From the NCBI GenBank assembly GCA_017435385.1, contig JAFSFB010000012.1:62001-126000 (forward strand): DNA of 64,000 bases. The letters are read 5' to 3'. Below the pieces are notes generated by a model. That model did no database searches. It was not told the origin of the DNA and saw only the letters and a list, made by a program, of their open reading frames with translations. The translations under genes and the position numbers were made by a program. Positions 23,031-30,597 of this stretch are shown piece after piece (the stretch's first letter is position 1; the number at the start of each line of letters is the position of its first letter). Source of the stretch: Clostridia bacterium (GTDB taxonomy: Bacteria > Bacillota > Clostridia > Oscillospirales > Acutalibacteraceae).

Positions 23031-24314
23031 ATGAAAGAAATCAGCGTAGCCGTTATCGGCTCAGGCAGCACATATTGCCCCGAACTCGTCGACGGCTTCC
23101 TCAAAGCAAAGGACAGCCTCAAACTCAGGAAGATTTCGTTTATGGATATCGACGAAAGAAAGAGAACGATCGTCGGCGATCTCTGCGTTCGTATGCTCAA
23201 GAACGCAAACTGCGACTGCGAGGTCGTTTTCACCGATGACCTTGACACCGCTCTTCAGGGTGCGGATTTCGTTGTTACTCAGATAAGAGTCGGTAAACTT
23301 CCCTGCCGTCACCTTGACGAAAGCATTCCCAAGAAATATAACCTCATCGGTCAGGAAACAACGGGCATCGGCGGCTTCTTCAAGGCTCAGAGAACGATCC
23401 CCGTTATCAAACACATCTGCGAGCGCATTGAAGCGATCTGCCCCGATGCATGGCTCATCAACTTCACCAATCCCTCGGGCATCATCACCGAGTTCATTCT
23501 CAACAACACAAATGTCAAGAACATCGGTCTTTGCAATGTTCCCATCGACATGCTCGACGACATCAAGGAAATCACGGGCGAGGACAGCGACATCACCTAT
23601 GTCGGTCTTAACCACCTGAGCTGGATCACCTCTGTCAAGAAGAACGGCGAAGAGCTTCTTCCCGGTCTTATCGACAGCGGCTTCTCCCCCAAGGTTATGG
23701 CTAACATCAAGGACGACGGCTTCTCGATCGACTGCCTGAGAACGATTCAGGCTATCCCCTCGTCATACCTTCAGTATTATTACTGCCGTGAAGCAAAGCT
23801 TGCTCACCAGAGAGAGGACGAGCAGACAAGAGCTCAGGTATGCATGGATATCGAAGAACAGCTTCTCGAAATGTATAAGGACGAAGCAATCGTCACAAAG
23901 CCTGCACTTCTCGACAAGAGAGGCGGCCACAAATATTCTCTCGCCGCTGTTTCTCTCATCGATTCTCTTGCAAACGATAAGCGTGATGTTCATGTTGTCA
24001 ACATCAAGAACAACGGCACACTCCCCTTCATGGCTGATGACGATATCGTTGAAATCGCTGCTGTTATCGGCTCCGACGGTGCAACTCCCGTTCCCGTAAC
24101 CGAAAAGATCAACGATCATATCGTCGGTCTTATGAGAGTCGTCAAGACATATGAGAAATATGCTGTCAAGGCGGCAATCACGGGCGATGACGATTACGCA
24201 ATCAAGGGTCTTCTCGTTCATCCCCTCGTCGGCGACTGGGAAAAGACCGTCAACTGCTTCAATGAACTTAAAGAAGCACATAAGGAATTCCTTCCCCAGT
24301 ATTTCAACAAATAA
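23031..24314 (+). CDS. GH4 family 6-phospho-beta-glucosidase
   Basis: The 427-residue enzyme belongs to GH4, which cleaves phosphorylated disaccharides with NAD+ and Mn2+ by an oxidation-elimination mechanism. Visible are the Rossmann start VAVIGSGSTYCPELVDG, GQETTGIGGFFKAQRTIPV, INFTNPSGIITE, the metal-binding cysteine in LCNVPIDM and histidine in YVGLNHLSWIT. This pattern is typical of the LicH-type 6-phospho-beta-glucosidases. Such enzymes normally act after PTS uptake; no PTS gene is in the window. It is the last gene of a three-gene operon. Confidence 0.9.
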   Translation: MKEISVAVIGSGSTYCPELVDGFLKAKDSLKLRKISFMDIDERKRTIVGDLCVRMLKNANCDCEVVFTDDLDTALQGADFVVTQIRVGKLPCRHLDESIPKKYNLIGQETTGIGGFFKAQRTIPVIKHICERIEAICPDAWLINFTNPSGIITEFILNNTNVKNIGLCNVPIDMLDDIKEITGEDSDITYVGLNHLSWITSVKKNGEELLPGLIDSGFSPKVMANIKDDGFSIDCLRTIQAIPSSYLQYYYCREAKLAHQREDEQTRAQVCMDIEEQLLEMYKDEAIVTKPALLDKRGGHKYSLAAVSLIDSLANDKRDVHVVNIKNNGTLPFMADDDIVEIAAVIGSDGATPVPVTEKINDHIVGLMRVVKTYEKYAVKAAITGDDDYAIKGLLVHPLVGDWEKTVNCFNELKEAHKEFLPQYFNK

Positions 24315-24318
24315 AATT

Positions 24319-24345
24319 ATGCTCCGCCCGTAAAAAGGCGGAGCT
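24319..24345 (+). terminator. Hairpin after the GH4 gene (first copy of a 27-base direct repeat)
   Basis: GCTCCGCC/GGCGGAGC stem with an intervening CGTAAAAA loop. The identical 27 bases occur again at 24590-24616. This copy lacks the T run that follows the second copy. Confidence 0.75.
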
Positions 24346-24379
24346 CAGCTTGTCGAAAAACTTGTTTTTCGGCAAGCTG
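24346..24379 (+). repeat. Hairpin CAGCTTG/CAAGCTG
   Basis: A near-perfect 15-base-pair inverted repeat (CAGCTTG-t-CGAAAAA / TTTTTCG-g-CAAGCTG) lies between the first terminator copy and the MITE-like element. Confidence 0.65.
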
Positions 24380-24380
24380 G

Positions 24381-24589
24381 TGACTGTTGAGAAAGGAAGC
24401 TGAATGGCGTTTTCTTCGACCGAAGGCGTACAAAGGTACTCCGATGGGAGAAAAAACGTCAAATAAACGAAACAATATTCATCAATCCTCCGTCTTTTGG
24501 CTTCGCCAAAATCCACCTCCTTTCCAAAGGAGGCTAATGAGATTTTTCAAATATTTTCGTTTATGTTTCAGCGACTTTATCGACAGTCA
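24381..24589. mobile_element. MITE-like non-autonomous element, 209 bp
   Basis: The ends are inverted repeats: the left end starts TGACTGTTGAGAAAGG and the right end, read inwards on the other strand, starts TGACTGTCGATAAAGT; 19 of about 25 positions match with one gap. A second internal inverted repeat (AATAAACGAAA near 24464 with TTTCGTTTAT near 24556) and hairpins GGCTTCGCC and CCTCCTTT-CC-AAAGGAGG lie inside. There is no coding capacity. This is the form of a miniature inverted-repeat transposable element, though I see no clear short target duplication. Confidence 0.6.
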
Positions 24590-24624
24590 ATGCTCCGCCC
24601 GTAAAAAGGCGGAGCTTTTTTACG
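24590..24624 (+). terminator. Terminator hairpin (second copy of the 27-base direct repeat)
   Basis: Same GCTCCGCC/GGCGGAGC stem as at 24319, here followed by six T residues. Confidence 0.85.
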
Positions 24625-24626
24625 CC

Positions 24627-24656
24627 TTGATTTTTGCATACGGATAATGCTATAAT
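24627..24656 (+). promoter_or_regulatory. Promoter of the GH2 gene
   Basis: TTGATT and TATAAT are 18 bases apart. Confidence 0.65.
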
Positions 24657-24693
24657 ATATTTGTATATGCATATAAACGAAAGGAAAATGAGA

Positions 24694-26862
24694 ATGAGAA
24701 AAATCATCAACATAAATGAAGGCTGGGCTTTCACAAAAGACGGCGTGACCGAAACCGTTGATCTTCCTCACACATGGAACGGCATTGACGGTCAGGGCGG
24801 CACCGACAGCCCCGAATATTGGCGAGGCAAATGTGCCTATAAAAAAATTATCCCCGCCTATGACGGCAGGGTTTTCATCGAAATCAACGGTGCAAACACC
24901 GTCTGCGAGGTTTTCGTCAACGGAATTTATGCAGGCAGTCATGACAACGGATATTCCATGTTCCGCTTTGAGATCACAAACCTTCTGCGTGAGGGTGATA
25001 ATCTGCTCGAAATCAATGTTGACAACAGCCCCAATGAATTCCTCTATCCGCAAATGGCGGACTTCACCTTCTACGGCGGACTTTACAGAGATGTCAACAT
25101 TATCTGCGAGGTTTCCGATTCTCATTTTGCGCTTCTCGACAAGAGTCTGTGCGGCGTGTTCATAACCCCCATGATTGACGGCAGAGTTTTCGTCAAGAGC
25201 TTTGTCGAAGGCTCGTGCGCAGATCTTGAAAAGCATTTTTCAATCACCGATGCCGAGGGCAGGGATGTTGCTTCGGGCTTCACCTCTGCGGACAAGGATG
25301 CCGCCGCACTCAGAGTTGAAACCGTCAATCTCTGGAACGGCATGGAGAATCCGTATCTCTATACCCTCACCGCAAAGCTCGTCAAGGACGGCGAGGTTAT
25401 CGACGAGGTCAGCGACCGATTCGGCTTCAGAGCATATAATATCGACAGCGAAACGGGCTTCAACCTCAACGGCAACAGCATAAAACTCAAAGGCGTTTCA
25501 AGACATCAGGACAGAGAAAATATCGGCAACGCTTTGACGATTAAAGAACATAAGGAAGATATCGCAATTATCAAGGAAATGGGTGCAAACTCCCTCAGAC
25601 TTGCCCATTATCAGCATGACGAAAAGTTCTATGACCTCTGCGACGAAGAAGGCTTCCTCGTATGGGCTGAAATCCCCGTCATTTCAAAGTTCAGCAAGAA
25701 GAAACAGCCGCAGGCAAGGCAGATGCTCGAGGAGCTTATCAAGCAGAATTATAACCATCCCTCGATCTTCTGCTGGGGTGTTCAGAACGAGATCTCGATC
25801 GCAGGCGCATCTCCCACTCTTCTCGGCGGTATCAGAGAGCTTAACGACCTTGCTCATAAGCTCGACTCGACAAGACCGACGACCTGCGCTCAGGTCAGCT
25901 TCTGCGGAGTGAATTCAAAGCTCAACGAAATCACCGACATCCTTGGCTATAACCATTATTTCGGCTGGTACATGCAGACCGTTGACGCCATTGACGAATG
26001 GCTCGACAATTTCCATGCAGAAAAGCCGCATCTCAAGCTCTGCATTTCCGAATACGGCGCAGAAGCCGTAACGAAGCTTCATTCCGCAAATCCCGTTCAG
26101 GGCGATTATTCCGAAGAATATCAGGCTCTTTATCATGAGCATTATATCAAAGCCTTCAGCGAGCGTGACTGGCTCTGGGGCTCATATGTATGGAACATGT
26201 TCGATTTCGGCTCGGCTATCCGCAACGAGGGCGGTGTCAGAGGCAGAAACAACAAAGGACTCGTCACAATCGACCGCAAGACGAAGAAGGACTCGTTCTA
26301 TGCCTACAAAGCATTCTGGTCGGATGAAAAGTTCGTTCATATCTGCGGCGAGAGATTTGCAGACAGACCTCTCGGCGAGCAGAAGATCAAGGTTTACTCC
26401 AACTGTGACAGCGTAACTCTCAATGTCAACGGCGAAAAGACGACCCTTGACGGCGACAAAATTTTTGAGTTTGACGCAGTCATCAAAGATGGCGAAAATG
26501 TCATCACCGCAACAAGCGGCAAGCTGAAGCATAAGATCATCGTCAACGGAACGAACGAAGATCATCCCGAATATAAGCTTCCCGAGGGCAGCGAAACCTT
26601 CGTTCGCAACTGGTTCGGCGCAGGCGATGAAATCGACCCCGAAAAGCTTTCGCTTGATGACAGCATCGGAGATATCATCGAAAATCCCGAGGTGCAGAAG
26701 CTCATCTCCAACCATGTCGGCAAGGAGCTCAACATCCCCGGCATGCAGTATATCGGCAAAATTCCGCTCAAGCCCGTTTCCGCAATCGCTTCAAAAACGA
26801 AAAAGGGCAAAGAGCTCGTTTCCCTCGCAAACAAATTCCTTCAGACCATTGACAAGAAATAA
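24694..26862 (+). CDS. Glycoside hydrolase family 2 (beta-galactosidase/beta-glucuronidase type)
   Basis: The 722-residue intracellular enzyme has the GH2 order: N-terminal sugar-binding jelly roll (GWAFTKDGVTETVDLPHTWN, DFTFYGGLYRDVNII), immunoglobulin-like domain, and TIM barrel. The acid/base glutamate is near residue 366 in WGVQNE and the nucleophile near 453 in CISEYGAE. KLKGVSRHQDRENIG is the usual barrel entry. After the barrel come an Ig-like DUF4982-type region and a short C-terminal part. The start is the second of two close ATGs, eight bases from AAAGGA. It has its own promoter. Exact sugar specificity is not clear. Confidence 0.88.
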   Translation: MRKIININEGWAFTKDGVTETVDLPHTWNGIDGQGGTDSPEYWRGKCAYKKIIPAYDGRVFIEINGANTVCEVFVNGIYAGSHDNGYSMFRFEITNLLREGDNLLEINVDNSPNEFLYPQMADFTFYGGLYRDVNIICEVSDSHFALLDKSLCGVFITPMIDGRVFVKSFVEGSCADLEKHFSITDAEGRDVASGFTSADKDAAALRVETVNLWNGMENPYLYTLTAKLVKDGEVIDEVSDRFGFRAYNIDSETGFNLNGNSIKLKGVSRHQDRENIGNALTIKEHKEDIAIIKEMGANSLRLAHYQHDEKFYDLCDEEGFLVWAEIPVISKFSKKKQPQARQMLEELIKQNYNHPSIFCWGVQNEISIAGASPTLLGGIRELNDLAHKLDSTRPTTCAQVSFCGVNSKLNEITDILGYNHYFGWYMQTVDAIDEWLDNFHAEKPHLKLCISEYGAEAVTKLHSANPVQGDYSEEYQALYHEHYIKAFSERDWLWGSYVWNMFDFGSAIRNEGGVRGRNNKGLVTIDRKTKKDSFYAYKAFWSDEKFVHICGERFADRPLGEQKIKVYSNCDSVTLNVNGEKTTLDGDKIFEFDAVIKDGENVITATSGKLKHKIIVNGTNEDHPEYKLPEGSETFVRNWFGAGDEIDPEKLSLDDSIGDIIENPEVQKLISNHVGKELNIPGMQYIGKIPLKPVSAIASKTKKGKELVSLANKFLQTIDKK

Positions 26863-26868
26863 AAAATT

Positions 26869-26901
26869 GCGGTGTAAACTTCGGTTTACATCGCTTTTTT
26901 T
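26869..26901 (+). terminator. Terminator after GH2 gene
   Basis: GCGGTGTAAA/TTTACATCGC arms followed by seven T residues. Confidence 0.9.
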
Positions 26902-26923
26902 CATGAATTTTCCGTAATGTAAA

Positions 26924-27051
26924 GGTCGGTTGGTTGAAAAACCGCCGCACGGGAATTATAATATGAATACATAATCGGTTTGCAAACATGTAGGTCGGCA
27001 TGCCCGCAAGCCGCCGCAAAAGGACTGAAGGTCGGAACGAAAACAATTACG
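26924..27051 (+). repeat. Repeat zone left of the two-gene cassette
   Basis: AGGTCGGTTGG near 26924 is followed at 26989 by TGTAGGTCGGCATGCCCGCA and AGCCGCCGCAAAA, then, after about 19 extra bases, AAACAATTACG. The same core recurs at 27999-28039 without the insertion. A promoter for the cassette lies inside this zone. Confidence 0.7.
26934..26962 (+). promoter_or_regulatory. Promoter of the small membrane-protein pair
   Basis: TTGAAA and TATAAT are 17 bases apart, within the repeat zone. Confidence 0.6.
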
Positions 27052-27082
27052 AATGATAAATTCATTAAAAGGAGAAATCACC

Positions 27083-27280
27083 ATGGGTGCAGTATTTACA
27101 ATAGCATTGTTTTTTCCGCTTATGATTCCTATGATTGTTCTTGAAAAAATCGGAATAGATATTTCAGGAATGCTCGAACAGTTTTCGGCTTCAACCATCG
27201 CATGGCTCGAAGCAAATCCCGAAACGGCAGCTAAGATCGGGGAAGCCGTGAGATCAATCTTTGCTTTAATCGCAGGATAA
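27083..27280 (+). CDS. Small membrane protein, 65 residues
   Basis: ATG eight bases after AAAAGGAG opens a 65-codon frame. The product has an N-terminal hydrophobic helix (FTIALFFPLMIPMIVL) and an amphipathic C-terminal part (TIAWLEANPETAAKIGEAVR). I recognise no family. It and the next gene share one promoter and lie between direct repeats, in a stretch more AT-rich than its surroundings. Confidence 0.6.
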   Translation: MGAVFTIALFFPLMIPMIVLEKIGIDISGMLEQFSASTIAWLEANPETAAKIGEAVRSIFALIAG

Positions 27281-27325
27281 TAACCCCTCAGACAATTATG
27301 AATTTCATCAGAAGGAGATATATCT

Positions 27326-27976
27326 ATGGCAATGGGCACTGCAATCTGGCTGATCTTTCTTATTCCTGCGGCATTTATAATGTCAATCGTCGGCGACATT
27401 CATGTTGCGATCCACGGCGAGGCAAAATCCGAGCTTGTTCTTCCTTATAACGAAGCTGAGGGCATCGTCTGGGAATATGACGATGTGAACGATTATTATA
27501 TCAAGCTTGCAGACACCCGAATTGAGGGCGACAAGCAGATTTTTGTTTTTCAGAACGAAAGCTGTAAAGAGGATATAAACGGTTCGCTTATGGATATTGT
27601 TTTCACCGATAAAAACGGAAATCAGAAAAAATATTATGCTCAGCGAGGCGGCGACTATGACGGTCCTGAGTATTTTGAAGAAAGCGAGTGCTACTCCGCA
27701 CAATGCACCGTCACCGCTGAAAAGCCGAGAAAGAGATGCCATTGGGATGTTGATCAGGAAAATGCAAGCATCCTCTGTCAGCCATTTAAAGAAGAAGCCA
27801 CGGACACATTCACAATCGTTATGACTCCCGACGATATCGGAGATTATGACCTCAACGGCATAAAGCTTATTCCGATTTTTGAATATAATAACCGACGGGA
27901 TAAAACCAAGGAACGCATTACCACATATTTCAAGGTAATCGACGGAGTTCTGACTGAATACGATCCGTATCCGTAA
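27326..27976 (+). CDS. Membrane-anchored or exported protein of unknown function
   Basis: The 216-residue product begins with one hydrophobic helix (IWLIFLIPAAFIMSIV) that could be an uncleaved anchor, followed by an acidic, beta-rich domain with four cysteines after residue 80 (ESCKED, SECYSAQC, RKRCHWD, ILCQPF), suggesting disulphides outside the cell. AGAAGGAGATATATCT gives a very strong ribosome site. No family is recognised. Its partner upstream encodes a 65-residue membrane peptide; both lie between direct repeats and may have been acquired together. Confidence 0.65.
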   Translation: MAMGTAIWLIFLIPAAFIMSIVGDIHVAIHGEAKSELVLPYNEAEGIVWEYDDVNDYYIKLADTRIEGDKQIFVFQNESCKEDINGSLMDIVFTDKNGNQKKYYAQRGGDYDGPEYFEESECYSAQCTVTAEKPRKRCHWDVDQENASILCQPFKEEATDTFTIVMTPDDIGDYDLNGIKLIPIFEYNNRRDKTKERITTYFKVIDGVLTEYDPYP

Positions 27977-27998
27977 TTATGGCAAACCTTTTCAGCCG

Positions 27999-28039
27999 TG
28001 TAGGTCGGCTTGCCCGCAAGCCGCCGCAAAACAATTACG
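27999..28039 (+). repeat. Repeat right of the two-gene cassette
   Basis: TGTAGGTCGGCTTGCCCGCA followed by AGCCGCCGCAAAACAATTACG. It matches the copy at 26989-27051 in the same orientation apart from one base and an insertion. Confidence 0.75.
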
Positions 28040-28043
28040 CATT

Positions 28044-28073
28044 AAAAAAGCCACACCGAGCGGTGTGGCTTTT
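28044..28073. terminator. Bidirectional terminator next to purC
   Basis: AAAAGCCACACC/GGTGTGGCTTTT stem with a short loop, ending just before the purC stop codon. Confidence 0.85.
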
Positions 28074-28076
28074 GAA

Positions 28077-28760
28077 TTATCTGTTGTTGATGAGCTTTGT
28101 GAGTTCAACGGGATCAACGATCTTGCCGTCCTTGTAAACTCTCATGTTGCCCGAAGCGATTTCGTCGATGAGGATAACCTCGTCGTTGTTATAGCCGAAC
28201 TCGAACTTGATATCCCAGAGGTCAAGACCGATCGACTTGAGGTCGTCAGCAACGATCTTTGTGATAGCAAGAGTCTGAGCCTTCATGCTTTCAAACATTT
28301 CGGGGCTCATGATACCGAGTGCTGCAAGACCTTCGCCCGTAACAAGGGGATCGCCGAGAGCGTCGTTCTTGAATGTGCATTCAACATAGCCGCCTTCAAG
28401 GGGTGTGCCGTCTGCGATATATTCGCCGTATCTGCGGATGAAGCTGCCTGTTGCAACAAGGCGGCAGATAACCTCAAGACCGTGACCGAAAACCTTGCCG
28501 GGAAGAACTTCCATCGTTGCGTTTTCAACATCAGCGCTTACATAGTGAGTCTTGATTCCGGCTTCCTTGAGAAGCTCAAAATAATGAACGGATGAAATAA
28601 GGTTTGCCTTGCCGATACCTTCGATTGTCAGACCGACTGAGTTCTCGCCGGGATCAAAAACGCCGTCTTTGCCTGTGCAGTCATCCTTGAACTTGAGCAT
28701 AACATTGCCGTTATCAAGAGAATAAACGTCTTTTGTCTTGCCTTCGTAGATCTTTTTCAT
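28077..28760 (-). CDS. purC: Phosphoribosylaminoimidazole-succinocarboxamide synthase
   Basis: The 227-residue ATP-dependent enzyme joins aspartate to CAIR in purine synthesis. It has the SAICAR-synthetase start [36 protein letters not shown] and the end [20 protein letters not shown] (metal/ATP site). The length is normal for the bacterial single-domain type. AAGGAG lies before the ATG. No other pur gene is adjacent, so it stands alone here; no purine riboswitch was seen upstream. Confidence 0.96.
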   Translation of the reverse strand: MKKIYEGKTKDVYSLDNGNVMLKFKDDCTGKDGVFDPGENSVGLTIEGIGKANLISSVHYFELLKEAGIKTHYVSADVENATMEVLPGKVFGHGLEVICRLVATGSFIRRYGEYIADGTPLEGGYVECTFKNDALGDPLVTGEGLAALGIMSPEMFESMKAQTLAITKIVADDLKSIGLDLWDIKFEFGYNNDEVILIDEIASGNMRVYKDGKIVDPVELTKLINNR

Positions 28761-28941
28761 TTTGCCACACTCCTTAAAGGTTGAATGTAATTAAAAAATA
28801 ACACAATTACTTTATCACAATTTTTTTCGTTTGTATAGTTTTTTTGACGATTTTTTTTGCTCACGGAATGATTTTTTTACAAATCACAAAAATGAATAAA
28901 AATTCGAGTTCCGATATATAAAAAATGACAACAGTTGATAT

Positions 28942-28970
28942 TGACTTGACAAAAAAAGCATGCTATAATA
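28942..28970 (+). promoter_or_regulatory. Promoter of the SCIFF peptide gene
   Basis: TTGACT and TATAAT are 17 bases apart; a second TTGACA overlaps. This is one of the strongest promoter matches in the window. Confidence 0.75.
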
Positions 28971-29003
28971 CATACGATTATTATACTCTCGGAGGTCATT
29001 GAA

Positions 29004-29153
29004 ATGAAACATATCAGAACAATCGAAACAAAGAACCTTTGCGAAAGCGCTAAGAAGGGCGGCTGCGGCGAATGCCAGACATCCTGCCAGTCAGCTTGCA
29101 AAACAAGCTGCGGTATTGCTAATCAGCAGTGCGAATCCAAGGAAAGCAAATAA
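29004..29153 (+). CDS. scfA: SCIFF ranthipeptide precursor (six cysteines in forty-five)
   Basis: A 49-codon gene behind GGAGG encodes a peptide starting KHIRTIETKNLCES and containing the almost invariant core CGECQTSCQSACKTSC. The adjacent radical-SAM enzyme is the SCIFF maturase, which links cysteine sulphurs to neighbouring residues by thioether bonds. This copy has seven cysteines (positions 13, 21, 24, 28, 32, 36, 43), one more than the namesake six. SCIFF peptides are nearly universal in Clostridia; their role is not settled, with proposals including signalling. A terminator follows the gene, so the peptide is probably made in excess of its maturase. Confidence 0.95.
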   Translation: MKHIRTIETKNLCESAKKGGCGECQTSCQSACKTSCGIANQQCESKESK

Positions 29154-29168
29154 TTTGCGTAAAAGAAA

Positions 29169-29196
29169 GTGCCGCCTTGATTGGCGGCATTTTTTA
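29169..29196 (+). terminator. Attenuator between SCIFF peptide and maturase
   Basis: TGCCGCC/GGCGGCA with a six-base loop and six T residues. No separate promoter is evident for the maturase, so it likely depends on read-through. Confidence 0.88.
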
Positions 29197-29214
29197 TGAC
29201 AGGAGTATCAGATT

Positions 29215-30597
29215 ATGATTCACCAATATAAACTCGGCGGATATAACATCGTTCTCGACATATGCTCGGGCTCTGTCCATGCGGTCGACGATGTTGCATA
29301 TGACATTATCCCGATGTTTGAAGGCTCTGAAAAAGAAGATGTTATCTCTGCGATGAAAGAAAAATATGTTGACGGAGTTGAGATAACCGAAAACGATATC
29401 GAGGAATGCTATGAGCAGATCGAAGAACTGAAAAATGCGGGCAAGCTTTTTGCTCCCGATACCTTCGAGCCCATGGCAGGCGAGCTCAAAAACAAGACGA
29501 GGGGCGTTGTCAAGGCTCTGTGCATCCATATCGCCCACACCTGCAACCTCAACTGCTCCTATTGCTTTGCAAGTCAGGGCAAATATCAGGGCGAAAGAGC
29601 AATCATGAGCTACGAGGTCGGAAAGCGTGCTCTCGATTTTCTTGTTGAAAACTCGGGTACACGCAGAAATCTTGAGGTCGACTTCTTCGGCGGTGAGCCG
29701 CTGATGAACTTCGAGGTTGTCAAACAGCTCGTTGCCTATGCAAGAAGCATCGAAAAGGAGCATAACAAGAATTTCCGCTTCACGCTCACAACAAACGGCG
29801 TTCTCATCGATGACGATGTTATCGATTTCGCAAACAAGGAAATGAGCAATGTTGTTCTCAGCCTTGACGGCAGAAAAGAGATTCATGACCGCTACCGTGT
29901 CGACTATGCAGGCAACGGAAGCTGGGAGAAAATCGTTCCCAAATTCCAGAAGCTCGTTGAGGCAAGGGGTGGCAAGAACTACTATATGCGAGGCACCTTC
30001 ACCCACGCAAACCCCGATTTTCTCAACGATATCAAGCAGATGCTCGACCTCGGCTTTACGGAGCTGAGCATGGAGCCCGTCGTCTGCGCTTCGGGCGATC
30101 CCTCGGAGCTTACTCAGGAAGATCTGCCCGTTGTCATGGAGCAATATGAAAAGCTTGCCGAGCTCATGCTCGAGCGTGACAAAGAGGGCAAGCCCTTCAC
30201 CTTCTATCATTATATGATCGACCTTACGGGCGGTCCCTGCATCTATAAGAGGATTTCAGGCTGCGGCTCGGGCACGGAATATATGGCTGTCACCCCCTGG
30301 GGCGACCTTTATCCCTGCCATCAGTTTGTCGGCGACGAGAAATTCCGCCTCGGCAGCATCTATGACGGCGTTACGAACACCTCAATTCAGCAGGAATTTG
30401 CCGACTGCAATGTTTACGCAAGAGAGGAATGCCGCAACTGCTGGGCAAGGCTCTATTGCTCGGGCGGCTGTGCGGCAAATGCATACCACGCAACGGGAAA
30501 GATCACGGGTATCTATAAATACGGCTGTGAGCTTTTCAAGAAGAGAATGGAATGCGCCATCATGGTTGCCGTTGCGAGAATGCTTGGAGAAGAATAA
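29215..30597 (+). CDS. scfB: SCIFF peptide maturase, radical SAM/SPASM enzyme
   Basis: The 460-residue enzyme forms thioether cross-links in the SCIFF peptide. An N-terminal peptide-recognition (RRE-like) domain of about 85 residues precedes the radical SAM core, whose iron-sulphur cluster cysteines are 110, 114 and 117 (CNLNCSYC). A C-terminal SPASM domain with further clusters is shown by CGSGTEYMAVTPWGDLYPC and CRNCWARLYCSGGCAANAYH. AGGAG precedes the ATG. The stop overlaps the start of the decarboxylase gene by one base. Confidence 0.95.
   Translation: MIHQYKLGGYNIVLDICSGSVHAVDDVAYDIIPMFEGSEKEDVISAMKEKYVDGVEITENDIEECYEQIEELKNAGKLFAPDTFEPMAGELKNKTRGVVKALCIHIAHTCNLNCSYCFASQGKYQGERAIMSYEVGKRALDFLVENSGTRRNLEVDFFGGEPLMNFEVVKQLVAYARSIEKEHNKNFRFTLTTNGVLIDDDVIDFANKEMSNVVLSLDGRKEIHDRYRVDYAGNGSWEKIVPKFQKLVEARGGKNYYMRGTFTHANPDFLNDIKQMLDLGFTELSMEPVVCASGDPSELTQEDLPVVMEQYEKLAELMLERDKEGKPFTFYHYMIDLTGGPCIYKRISGCGSGTEYMAVTPWGDLYPCHQFVGDEKFRLGSIYDGVTNTSIQQEFADCNVYAREECRNCWARLYCSGGCAANAYHATGKITGIYKYGCELFKKRMECAIMVAVARMLGEE

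Noticed and set aside
26989..28039. CRISPR or attachment-site interpretation of the repeated GTAGGTCGG units
   Set aside because: Only two full copies a kilobase apart, no regular spacers, no integrase; direct repeats of unknown nature are the safer description.
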